The position numbers and the translations under genes are program-made. Below are positions 57,408 through 64,000 of a stretch of 64,000 bases of DNA, piece by piece. The notes under the pieces were generated by a model. It did not search any database. It saw nothing but the letters and a program-made list of their open reading frames with translations, and was not told the origin of the DNA. Origin of the DNA: Aminobacter aminovorans (GTDB lineage: Bacteria; Pseudomonadota; Alphaproteobacteria; Rhizobiales; Rhizobiaceae); assembly GCF_900445235.1 (NCBI RefSeq), contig NZ_UFSM01000001.1:2681501-2745500 (forward strand), written 5' to 3'. Within the stretch, counting starts at the first letter, position 1; each line of letters opens with the position of its first letter.

Positions 57408-59969
57408 ATGGCTGAGTTTCCGAAAACGGCAAAGGTCGTCATCGTTGGGTTGGGCGGCATCGTGGGCGCATCGATTGCCCATCACCTGATCGAGCGCGGC
57501 TGGACCGACATCGTCGGCATCGACAAGTCGGGCGTGCCGACCGACATCGGCTCGACGGCGCATGCCTCTGACTTCTGCTACACCACCAGCCACGACTATC
57601 TCTCGGTCTGGACCACGCAGTACTCGATCGATTTCTACGAGAAGATGGGCCACTACGCCCGCATCGGCGGCCTCGAGGTGGCGCGCGCCGGTGACGACAG
57701 CTGGATGGAGGAGATCAAGCGCAAGCTTTCCTCGGCCAAGGCGTTCGGCACCCGCGCGCATTATGTTTCGCCCTCCGAGATCAAGGCGATGTTCCCGCTG
57801 ATCGAGGAAGATCAGGTGATGGGCGGCATGTTCGATCCCGATGCGGGCCTGGTCATCCCGCGCTCGCAGACGGTCGCAGGCAAGCTTGTCGATGCCGCCG
57901 AGAAGTCCGGCAAGCTCCAGGTTTTCGGCAACACCCCGGCGACGTCGCTTATCGTCGAGGGCGGCCGCATCAAGGGCGTCGTCACCCATCGCGGCACCAT
58001 CATGGCCGACCACGTCGTCGTCTGCGCCGGCATCTGGGGCCGCCTGATCGCCGAAATGGTCGGCGAGGACCTGCCGGTCATGCCGGTCGACCACCCGCTG
58101 ACCTTCTTCGGCCCGTATAACGAGTTCGAGGGCACCGGCAAGGAAATCGGCTTCCCGCTGCTGCGCGACCAGGGCAACTCAGCCTATATGCGTGACACCG
58201 GCGACCCCAGGACTACCGAGGGCGGCCAGATCGAGTGGGGCTACTACGAGCAGACCAATCCGCGCCTCTGCCATCCGCGCGAGCTCCTGGAAAAACATGA
58301 GGCGCGCCTGTCGCCGTCGCAGCGCGATCTCGACATGGAACAGATCATGGAGCCGCTTGAGCGCGCCATGCAGCTGACGCCGATCCTTGGCGAGATCGGC
58401 TACAACGAGAGCCACTCCTTCAACGGCCTGCTGCAGGTTTCCGCTGCCGGCGGCGCCTCCTGCGGCGAAAGCCAGAAGGTGCGCGGCCTCTGGTACTGTG
58501 TCGCCATCTGGGTCAAGGACGGCCCCGGCTACGGCAAGCTGATCGCCGACTGGATGACCGACGGCCGCACCGAGATCGACCACAACTCAATCGACTATGC
58601 CCGCTTCTACCCGCACCAGCTGGAAGAGAAGTTTATCGAAGGCCGCACCTTCGAGGCGGCCCAGAAGATCTATTTCCCGGCCGTTCATACCCGCGAGCCC
58701 TATGCCACCGGCCGCAACATCAAGCGCTCGCCCTTCTACGAACGTGAAGTAGAGCTCGGCGGCTACTTCATGGAACTTGGCGGCTGGGAGCGTGCGCATG
58801 GCTACAAGGCCAATGAGCACCTGCTGGAGAAGTACGGCAACCGCGTGCCGGTGCGCGAGAACGAGTGGGACTCCAGGCACTTCTGGCGCGTCTCCAACGC
58901 CGAGCATCTGGCAATGAGCGAGGATTGCGGCATCGTCAACCTCAGCCACTTCCACATGGTCGATATAGAAGGCCCAGACCATGTCGAGCTCTTGGAATGG
59001 CTCTGCGCTGCCAAGATCGGCGGCGAGGGCAACATCGGCAAGGGCGTCTACACCCACTTCCTCGACGACGAGGGTATGGTGCGCGCCGACTTCACCGTCT
59101 TCCGCATGGCCGACCGCTGCCGGCTGGTGAACGGTGCCGACGCCGGCCCTCGCGACTTCCACTACATGAAGCGTGTCGCCGAGGATCGTGGCCTCGACGT
59201 CACCATCACCGACACCTCGGAAAAATTCATCACCATCGGCATCTGGGGTCCGAACGCCCGCGAGACGCTGAAGAAGGTGGTGGCGAACCCTGATGGTCTC
59301 GACCAGGAAAACTTCGCCTTCGCCGCGATCAAGCAGATCGAGATCGCGGGCAAGCCGGTCACCGCCTTCCGCATCTCCTATGTCGGCGAGCAGGGCTGGG
59401 AATTGCACATGAAATACGAGGATGGCCTCGCCGTCTGGGACGCGCTGCGCTCGACCGGCGTCATGGCCTTCGGCGTCGAGACCTATGCCAATTCGCGCCG
59501 CATGGAAAAGAGCCTGCGCCTGCAGAACGCCGACCTGCTCACCCAGTACAATCTCATCGAGGCCGATCTTGCCCGCCCGAAGGTCAAGGATGTCGATTTC
59601 CGCGGCAAGGCCAAACATCTTGAATACAAAGCGCGTGAGCACCAGCCGGCTATGCTGTGCACGCTGGTCATGACTGACAACACCGACAGGAATGGCGTCA
59701 AGCGTTACCCGGTCGGCACGCTGCCGGTCATGGACCCGCAGACGGGCGAAGTGCTTGTCGACGAGCTCGGTCGCCGGTCCTACACGACCTCGATCGCCTT
59801 CGGCCCGACCATCGGCAAGAATATCGCGCTGGCCTATCTGCCGCACGCCTATTGCCAGGAAGGCCGCAAGCTGAATGTCGAGTATTTCGCCGAGACCTAT
59901 CCTGTCGAGGTTGTCGGAATCGGCTACAAGCCGCTCTATGATCCGGAGAACCTCAAGCCGCGCAGCTGA
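57408..59969 (+). CDS. Divergent FAD-dependent oxidoreductase with GcvT domain (DMGDH-like)
   Basis: 853 residues. It has the same three-part layout as the two dehydrogenases at 29-36 kb but is more divergent. The FAD motif is VVIVGLGGIVGASIAHHLIERG, a variant of GGGxxG. The former TSGxTWHAAG region reads TDIGSTAHASDF, keeping a His (H52) at about the covalent FAD site. The middle domain has GRNIKRSPFYEREVELGGYF and GGWERAHGYKANEH, and the C-terminal GcvT region has ISYVGEQGWELHM and ETYANSRRMEKSLR. Several cysteines (FCYTT, ASCGESQK) are unusual. It probably demethylates a larger or different N-methyl compound. No adjacent pathway genes are present. Confidence 0.85.
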   Translation: MAEFPKTAKVVIVGLGGIVGASIAHHLIERGWTDIVGIDKSGVPTDIGSTAHASDFCYTTSHDYLSVWTTQYSIDFYEKMGHYARIGGLEVARAGDDSWMEEIKRKLSSAKAFGTRAHYVSPSEIKAMFPLIEEDQVMGGMFDPDAGLVIPRSQTVAGKLVDAAEKSGKLQVFGNTPATSLIVEGGRIKGVVTHRGTIMADHVVVCAGIWGRLIAEMVGEDLPVMPVDHPLTFFGPYNEFEGTGKEIGFPLLRDQGNSAYMRDTGDPRTTEGGQIEWGYYEQTNPRLCHPRELLEKHEARLSPSQRDLDMEQIMEPLERAMQLTPILGEIGYNESHSFNGLLQVSAAGGASCGESQKVRGLWYCVAIWVKDGPGYGKLIADWMTDGRTEIDHNSIDYARFYPHQLEEKFIEGRTFEAAQKIYFPAVHTREPYATGRNIKRSPFYEREVELGGYFMELGGWERAHGYKANEHLLEKYGNRVPVRENEWDSRHFWRVSNAEHLAMSEDCGIVNLSHFHMVDIEGPDHVELLEWLCAAKIGGEGNIGKGVYTHFLDDEGMVRADFTVFRMADRCRLVNGADAGPRDFHYMKRVAEDRGLDVTITDTSEKFITIGIWGPNARETLKKVVANPDGLDQENFAFAAIKQIEIAGKPVTAFRISYVGEQGWELHMKYEDGLAVWDALRSTGVMAFGVETYANSRRMEKSLRLQNADLLTQYNLIEADLARPKVKDVDFRGKAKHLEYKAREHQPAMLCTLVMTDNTDRNGVKRYPVGTLPVMDPQTGEVLVDELGRRSYTTSIAFGPTIGKNIALAYLPHAYCQEGRKLNVEYFAETYPVEVVGIGYKPLYDPENLKPRS

Positions 59970-60193
59970 CATGGCAGATGTTGCACGGTCGGAACATCCT
60001 GTCGACCGCTCGACACGGCTCTACCCCTGCCTGGCGCTGCTCTGATACCCTCGGCCAAACCAGCCGACCGGGGAGGGGCTTCTGGCGACCGTTCGATCAA
60101 AAAGGCGCGTTGATGCGCTGACGCTCCGCGTGGCCGGCGTTCCCGTCCGTGTCCACGCCACCTTTGCCATTCCTGTGATGCTGCCGTTCCTGC

Positions 60194-60886
60194 ATGAATG
60201 GTTCGTGCGGGCCGCAGCATGCGCTGGTGTTTACCGTCATTGTCGCGGTGCTGCTGTTTTCGGCGGTGCTGCTTCACGAACTCGGCCATCTCTGGGCCGC
60301 GCGCCGCAGCAAGATCGCCGCCGAGCGCATCGAATTCTATCTGTTCGGTGGGTTTATCTTGTTCAGACCATTCGGCCAGATTCGCGCGCCATGGGCATGG
60401 ATCTATGCTGCCGGGCCGATGGTGAACTTGGCCCTGGGGCTGTTGTTTCTGGCCGGCTATCATCTATTGGCTGCCTCCGCAGGGCCAGGTCTCAGCCTTG
60501 TCCCGCCACCGCTCGAACCTTTGCGCCTGCTGGCGTGGACCTTTGCGCTGGGCGCGCTCCTCAATCTTGCGCTCGCATGTCTCAATCTGCTGCCGGCCCT
60601 GCCTCTCGACGGGGGATTCATAGCCAGGGAGCTGTTGCAGGCAAGGCTGAGCCCGCAAGCCGCGATGCGGATCGTCGGGATTTTCGGCCTTACCCTGTCG
60701 ACACTGCGCATAGTTGCCATGCTGTGGATGGCATCGAAAGGCTTCCTGATCTGGATGCCTCCGCCCTTCGGTCCAAACTGGCGGGCGGCGCGAGGCATCC
60801 GGAAGGCCAGGCCGAGGAAGCCAGCGCCGGAAGAAGCCGCGACGTTGGAGTGGCGCGGCAAAGGCGGACGGCCAATCCGACGGTGA
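60194..60886 (+). CDS. Site-2 protease (M50) family protein, probably frameshifted at the N-terminus
   Basis: 230 residues in the open frame, with HELGH (zinc ligands) in LLFSAVLLHELGHLWAARRS and LNLLPALPLDGGFIARELL (the NxxPxxPLDGG motif), so the catalytic part is intact. About five spans. The natural N-terminus of the family, an LRVAGVPVRVHATFAIPVML strand, is found in a different frame just upstream (from about 60121), and the switch to this frame would need a one-base change near 60195-60215. No good start exists for the downstream frame. Either this is a recent pseudogene or a sequencing error, or ATG 60194 makes a short but active protein. Substrates are unknown. Confidence 0.7.
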   Translation: MNGSCGPQHALVFTVIVAVLLFSAVLLHELGHLWAARRSKIAAERIEFYLFGGFILFRPFGQIRAPWAWIYAAGPMVNLALGLLFLAGYHLLAASAGPGLSLVPPPLEPLRLLAWTFALGALLNLALACLNLLPALPLDGGFIARELLQARLSPQAAMRIVGIFGLTLSTLRIVAMLWMASKGFLIWMPPPFGPNWRAARGIRKARPRKPAPEEAATLEWRGKGGRPIRR

Positions 60887-60971
60887 CGTTGGCCTGCATC
60901 CCGCATGCCCGACGCCGATGCCAGCAAGTTGCAATGATAGCCGCACCCCCACAGCTGAGGCGCGGCTTGGC

Positions 60972-61556
60972 CTACTGCAGGGCCAATTCAACCAGCGCGA
61001 GATAGGCGCCATCGTCAGCGAGCTCCGGATTGTAGCCGCGCGCCGCGTAAAGCCCGAGCAAGGCCAGATAAAGCACCTTCGCCCTGGCGCGGGCCTTGTC
61101 TGGTTGCTGGCCGGCGGCAGCGAGTTCCCTTTCGAGATAGGCGAGGCGGGCGGTGTCGACGGCTCGCAGACGCTCCGCAACCTGGAGGTCGGTCGCAGCC
61201 CACGACTGGATCGCGGCTTCTGCGCGTGCTGAATCGATGCCGTAGACGGTTCTTGCCAAGGCATCCCGGGCGAGATGGCGCAGGCGCAATTGCGGCGTCG
61301 CCAATCCGGCCGCATTGTCTATGAGCTGCTGTGTGAAGTCGACATCCCAAAGGTCGAGGATCGCTGCTAGCAATTGCGGACGGTCCTTGAAGTGCCAGTA
61401 GAACGAGCCCTTGCTGACGCCGAGCGACTTGGCGAGGCGCTCGACCCTGACTGCCTCAACGCCGCCATCCGCCAGGGCAGCTACGGCGGCGATCAGCCAG
61501 TCTTCGCGCGTCAGGTCCCTTGTCTCGCCTTTTGTCTGCGGACCAGTCCCAGCCAT
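60972..61556 (-). CDS. TetR-family transcriptional regulator
   Basis: 194 residues from ATG 61556, preceded by AAGGGAG; an ATG three bases earlier (61559) is equivalent. HTH: LTREDWLIAAVAALADGGVEAV then VERLAKSLGVSKGSFYWHFKDR, very typical. The C-terminal ligand-binding domain is helical with WAATDLQVAERLRAVD. It is divergent from a DUF6463 membrane protein, and two copies of its probable operator lie between them. The ligand is not known. Confidence 0.9.
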   Translation of the reverse strand: MAGTGPQTKGETRDLTREDWLIAAVAALADGGVEAVRVERLAKSLGVSKGSFYWHFKDRPQLLAAILDLWDVDFTQQLIDNAAGLATPQLRLRHLARDALARTVYGIDSARAEAAIQSWAATDLQVAERLRAVDTARLAYLERELAAAGQQPDKARARAKVLYLALLGLYAARGYNPELADDGAYLALVELALQ

Positions 61557-61588
61557 CATCTCTCCCTTCTTGCGGCATCGCGCCAAAC

Positions 61589-61643
61589 CATACGCATCCG
61601 TATGGTCATTTTTGGGCGCTCGCGCTACATACGGTTGCGTATG
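61589..61643. promoter_or_regulatory. Twin TetR operators
   Basis: Two dyads with the same pattern: CATACG-CATC-CGTATG (61589-61604, extended to a 20-bp near-palindrome ACC...GGT) and CATACG-GTTG-CGTATG (61628-61643). They are 39 bp apart centre to centre, in the divergent promoter region between the regulator and the DUF6463 gene, and differ only in the 4-bp spacer. This is the expected site for TetR binding and mutual repression. Confidence 0.85.
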
Positions 61644-61690
61644 GTCATGCCTTGCGGCGCGGCCGCGGTCAATCGAAGGAGGTGGACGTC

Positions 61691-62107
61691 ATGGTCAAAT
61701 GGAGCGCCATTGCGCTGATTTCGCTCGGCATCATTCATATGCTCGTGCTCGGGGCCGAAATCCCCGCGGAACTGCCGAACTGGTTGTCGCTCAATCTCTG
61801 GACCTGGGATCACTGGGCGCCGCTCAGGGCCCAGCCGCTCGACCTGGCACTTTCCGGCGGTGTGTTCTGGCAATCCATCGGGTCGCTGGCCATCCCGCTG
61901 GTCATTCTCGGCGCCCTCATCTTCTGGCTCGATCGCCGCGGCCTGCCGATCCCCGTTTTCGTCGGTTGGGGCCTTGTCGTCTGGACCGCCGTCATGACGG
62001 CGATCATGCCGCCCAGCGGCTTGACCATCGTCTTCGTCGTTTCAGTCTTCCTTACGATCGGCCTGCAAGCTCGGTCGAGGACGTACGGCAATTCCTCGGT
62101 GGGGTAA
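61691..62107 (+). CDS. DUF6463 membrane protein
   Basis: 138 residues from ATG 61691 with a perfect AGGAGGT ribosome site. Four membrane spans: WSAIALISLGIIHMLVLGAE, VFWQSIGSLAIPLVILGALIF, VFVGWGLVVWTAVMTAIMPP and LTIVFVVSVFLTIGLQA. The family is commonly encoded beside a TetR regulator, as here, and may be involved in efflux or envelope stress, but no function is known. A terminator follows 33 nt after the stop. Confidence 0.8.
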   Translation: MVKWSAIALISLGIIHMLVLGAEIPAELPNWLSLNLWTWDHWAPLRAQPLDLALSGGVFWQSIGSLAIPLVILGALIFWLDRRGLPIPVFVGWGLVVWTAVMTAIMPPSGLTIVFVVSVFLTIGLQARSRTYGNSSVG

Positions 62108-62140
62108 CCATTTGCGGTGCGCTTCCCGACAATGTGATTG

Positions 62141-62173
62141 AAAAGCCCGGCTTTCTCGCCGGGTGTTTCTTTT
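62141..62173 (+). terminator. Rho-independent terminator after DUF6463 gene
   Basis: CCCGGC (62146-62151), loop TTTCTC, GCCGGG (62158-62163), then TGTTTCTTTT. The preceding AAAA and following Ts give weak two-way character. It rules out a GTG at 62163 as start of the next gene. Confidence 0.8.
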
Positions 62174-62204
62174 GAACGGACCGAAACTCGCTTACCCTTT
62201 GCTT

Positions 62205-63047
62205 ATGTCTGCCGTGGCCAAAGCTCTTCTCGCAGGCGGTGCTGCTTTGGCGCTGATGCTGGGTCTCGGCCTGCACGCCGATGCAGCCGAACAGGTCGAT
62301 GTCGAACTGGTGCTGGCCGTCGACGTGTCGCTCTCCATGTCGCCTGATGAACTCGAGATACAGCGCCACGGCTATGCGGCAGCGCTGACCCATGAGCGGG
62401 TGCTGGAGGCGATCGCCGAGGGAGCCTATGGCAAGATCGCGGTGACTTATGTCGAGTGGGCCGGTTCGACGTCGCAGATCGTCGTCGTGCCCTGGACGGT
62501 CATTGCCAATCGCGCCGATGCCGAACGTGTGGTGCGGCAATTGTCGGCCAAGCCGCCCAACAGCGCGCGCCGGACCTCGATCTCCAGCGCGCTCGAGTTC
62601 GGCACCGATCTTTTCGCCGAAAGCGGCTATCGCGGCCTGAAGCGGGTGATCGACATCTCGGGCGACGGACCGAACAACCAGGGGCCGCCGGTGGATCTCA
62701 TCCGCGATGCTGCGGTGGCGCAAGGCATCACCATCAACGGCCTGCCGCTAATGACCAATGGCGGCTTTGGCAATGCCTATGATGTCGAGGATCTAGACCG
62801 CTATTATGCCGACTGCGTCATCGGCGGGCCGGGCGCCTTCATGATCCCGGTGAATGAGTGGTCGCAGTTTCCGGAGGCGATCCGGCGAAAGCTGGTCATG
62901 GAACTGGCCGGACCGTCTTCGCGCCACTGGGCGGCGGAGGAAGCGGCGCACCCGCCTGTGATGCTTGCCCAGTCGGAGCCAAAATACGACTGCCTGATCG
63001 GCGAAAAGCTCTGGCGCGACCGCTCCTGGCTGTGGGACAGCCGCTAG
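62205..63047 (+). CDS. DUF1194 secreted von Willebrand A-type protein
   Basis: 280 residues from ATG 62205. A signal peptide (LAGGAALALMLGLGLHADAA) is followed by a VWA fold: VELVLAVDVSLSMSPDEL has the DxSxS MIDAS motif, RTSISSALEFGTDLFAE gives the threonine position, and DISGDGPNNQGPPVD the Asp. DUF1194 proteins are widespread in rhizobia and probably sit in the periplasm. VWA domains mediate metal-dependent contacts, but the partner is unknown. There is a single Cys pair near the end (YADC, YDC), which may form a disulfide. Confidence 0.85.
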   Translation: MSAVAKALLAGGAALALMLGLGLHADAAEQVDVELVLAVDVSLSMSPDELEIQRHGYAAALTHERVLEAIAEGAYGKIAVTYVEWAGSTSQIVVVPWTVIANRADAERVVRQLSAKPPNSARRTSISSALEFGTDLFAESGYRGLKRVIDISGDGPNNQGPPVDLIRDAAVAQGITINGLPLMTNGGFGNAYDVEDLDRYYADCVIGGPGAFMIPVNEWSQFPEAIRRKLVMELAGPSSRHWAAEEAAHPPVMLAQSEPKYDCLIGEKLWRDRSWLWDSR

Positions 63048-63145
63048 GCAACACCTTCAAACCGCGATGTCGTCGCGCGAAATGCCAAAGTTTGGCCACG
63101 CGGCTGTTTTCTCTGCGTCTTCTGGCCACGAGGACAACGAGAATC

Positions 63146-63526
63146 ATGAAACGCCTAGCACTCCTTGCCACCGTCGCATCGGCCCTGGTGGCCGGCAGCG
63201 CCAACGCCCAATATGACGACGACGTCGCCTGCGAGATGTACGAGCATAACGGCTATGGCGGCCGCGTCCTGCCGATGCGAGCCGACCAGTCGATCAGCTT
63301 CCGCGCCGGCCGGTTCTGGAACGACCGCGTTTCGTCGGTGCGGGTGGCGCCCGGCTGCACCCTTGTGGTCTACCAGCACAGCGGCATGCAGGGCGCGTCG
63401 GAAGAGTTCGACCGCAATGCCCGCTCCCTCGGCGGCTGGAACGACCAGATATCGTCGGCAGAGTGCATCTGCGACGGCTATCAGGACGACGGCGACGACG
63501 GTTCCGACCCGTACCGGCGACAGTAG
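63146..63526 (+). CDS. Secreted beta/gamma-crystallin-like protein
   Basis: 126 residues from ATG 63146. A signal peptide (RLALLATVASALVAGSANAQ) leads to a double Greek-key-like domain: CEMYEHNGYGGRVLPMRADQ and VYQHSGMQGASEEFDRNARS are paired Y/F-x-H/x-x-G-x-x-G motifs, and NDRVSSVRVAPGC and NDQISSAEC repeat the ends. Four cysteines could make two disulfides. The tail is very acidic (DGYQDDGDDGSDP), which may bind calcium. Bacterial crystallin-fold proteins of this size are found in rhizobia and have no clear role. Confidence 0.8.
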   Translation: MKRLALLATVASALVAGSANAQYDDDVACEMYEHNGYGGRVLPMRADQSISFRAGRFWNDRVSSVRVAPGCTLVVYQHSGMQGASEEFDRNARSLGGWNDQISSAECICDGYQDDGDDGSDPYRRQ

Positions 63527-63530
63527 CCGG

Positions 63531-64000
63531 TCAGGCCGCGATCAACTGCTTGCGGTCGATACGCTCCTGCTGCGGCGAACGGGCATAAAGCTCGCGGTAG
63601 CATTTTGAGAAGTGCGAGGCCGAGACGAAGCCGCAGGCGACGGCAACCTCGACGACAGGCATCGAGGACTGGATCAGCAGGTGCCGGGCGCGGTCGAGCC
63701 TGATCTCAAGATAATAGCGGGCAGGGGACCGGCCCATCTCGGTGCGGAACAGGCGTTCGATCTGGCGCCTGGACAGGCCGACATGGTCGGCGATCTCAAT
63801 CAGCGACAGCGGCTCCGACAGATTGGCCTCCATCAGCTCGATGATGGTCAGAACCTTCGAGTTCTGCACGCCGAGCCGTGCCCTGAGCGGCAGGCGCTGA
63901 CGGTCGGTCGGACTGCGGACGCGGTCGGTGAGCACCTGTTCGCAGATGCGGTTGACGAGGTTGTCGTCGAAATCGTCGCCGATCAGCTTGAGCATCATGT
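63531..64000 (-). CDS. GlxA-family AraC-type regulator (C-terminal part; runs off the window)
   Basis: 155 C-terminal residues are visible and the gene continues past base 64000. The AraC DNA-binding region is clear: VQNSKVLTIIELMEANLSEPL, then LIEIADHVGLSRRQIERLFRTE and VVEVAVACGFVSASHFSKCYRE, the two HTH motifs. The start of the visible part (VRSPTDRQRLPLRARLG) is the linker typical of GlxA/GbdR-type regulators with an N-terminal DJ-1/GATase-like domain, which should lie outside the window. GbdR and SouR of pseudomonads, in this family, control glycine betaine and sarcosine degradation, so a link to the dehydrogenases here is possible. Confidence 0.85.
   Translation of the reverse strand, partial: MMLKLIGDDFDDNLVNRICEQVLTDRVRSPTDRQRLPLRARLGVQNSKVLTIIELMEANLSEPLSLIEIADHVGLSRRQIERLFRTEMGRSPARYYLEIRLDRARHLLIQSSMPVVEVAVACGFVSASHFSKCYRELYARSPQQERIDRKQLIAA

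Overview
The window is high-GC alphaproteobacterial DNA. Its gene set points to a member of the Rhizobiales, most likely Mesorhizobium, Aminobacter or a close Phyllobacteriaceae relative: cbtBA and cob genes under a B12 riboswitch, a soxBDAG sarcosine oxidase operon, several dimethylglycine-dehydrogenase-like flavoproteins, rhizobial-type intergenic palindromes and many small ATGA/GTGA-coupled genes. The genus is an inference from content; no rRNA or other phylogenetic marker is present.

Bases 1 to about 13,380 are the right end of a siphophage-type prophage. The order is tail tip genes, a tail fibre pair, two cargo genes (a membrane acyltransferase and a sulfotransferase-like protein), a lysis cassette (glycoside hydrolase 108 endolysin, nested Rz/Rz1 spanin genes, small membrane proteins), a terminator, and then cargo: a lone ATP-dependent DNA ligase with a coupled 51-residue ORF, two zinc-ribbon proteins and a secreted nuclease. 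The prophage seems to end at a 15-nt piece of tRNA 3' end (13364-13378), the expected attR of a phage integrated in a tRNA gene, probably tRNA-Leu. No integrase is in view; it should lie to the left.

From 13.5 to 23.3 kb are chromosomal housekeeping genes: two coupled glycosyltransferases, a Zn/Cd/Pb P-type ATPase divergent from its MerR regulator across a classical 19-bp-spacer operator, MgtE, a second MerR regulator, a CPBP protease, a DUF1624 acyltransferase coupled to an isoprenylcysteine-methyltransferase-like protein, and ChaC. From 23.36 to 28.2 kb is a cobalamin block: riboswitch, cbtB, cbtA, cobU, cobO, cobD (reverse), cobC and a coupled tyrosine-phosphatase-like gene.

From 28.4 to 45.6 kb the theme is oxidative N-demethylation. 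A tightly packed reverse-strand cluster holds a creatininase-family hydrolase, two FAD/GcvT-type demethylating dehydrogenases, a class I aminotransferase and a HAD phosphatase, headed by an XRE-cupin regulator. The sarcosine oxidase operon soxBDAG follows after a few unrelated genes. A third, divergent FAD/GcvT protein lies at 57.4-60.0 kb, and a partial GlxA-type AraC regulator (the family that contains GbdR and SouR) closes the window.

From 48.9 to 54.7 kb is a five-gene, terminator-bounded operon: HAD-UbiA fusion, DprE1-like oxidase, small SMR/ArnE-like transporter, extended SDR and class III aminotransferase. A GT-C type membrane glycosyltransferase lies nearby. This resembles the mycobacterial decaprenyl-phosphoryl-arabinose pathway but with an aminotransferase, and it is my best candidate for an undescribed system: synthesis, flipping and transfer of a polyprenyl-phosphate-linked pentose, possibly an amino-pentose. 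The last 4 kb hold a site-2 protease that looks frameshifted, a TetR regulator with twin operators and its DUF6463 target, a DUF1194 von Willebrand protein and a secreted crystallin-fold protein.
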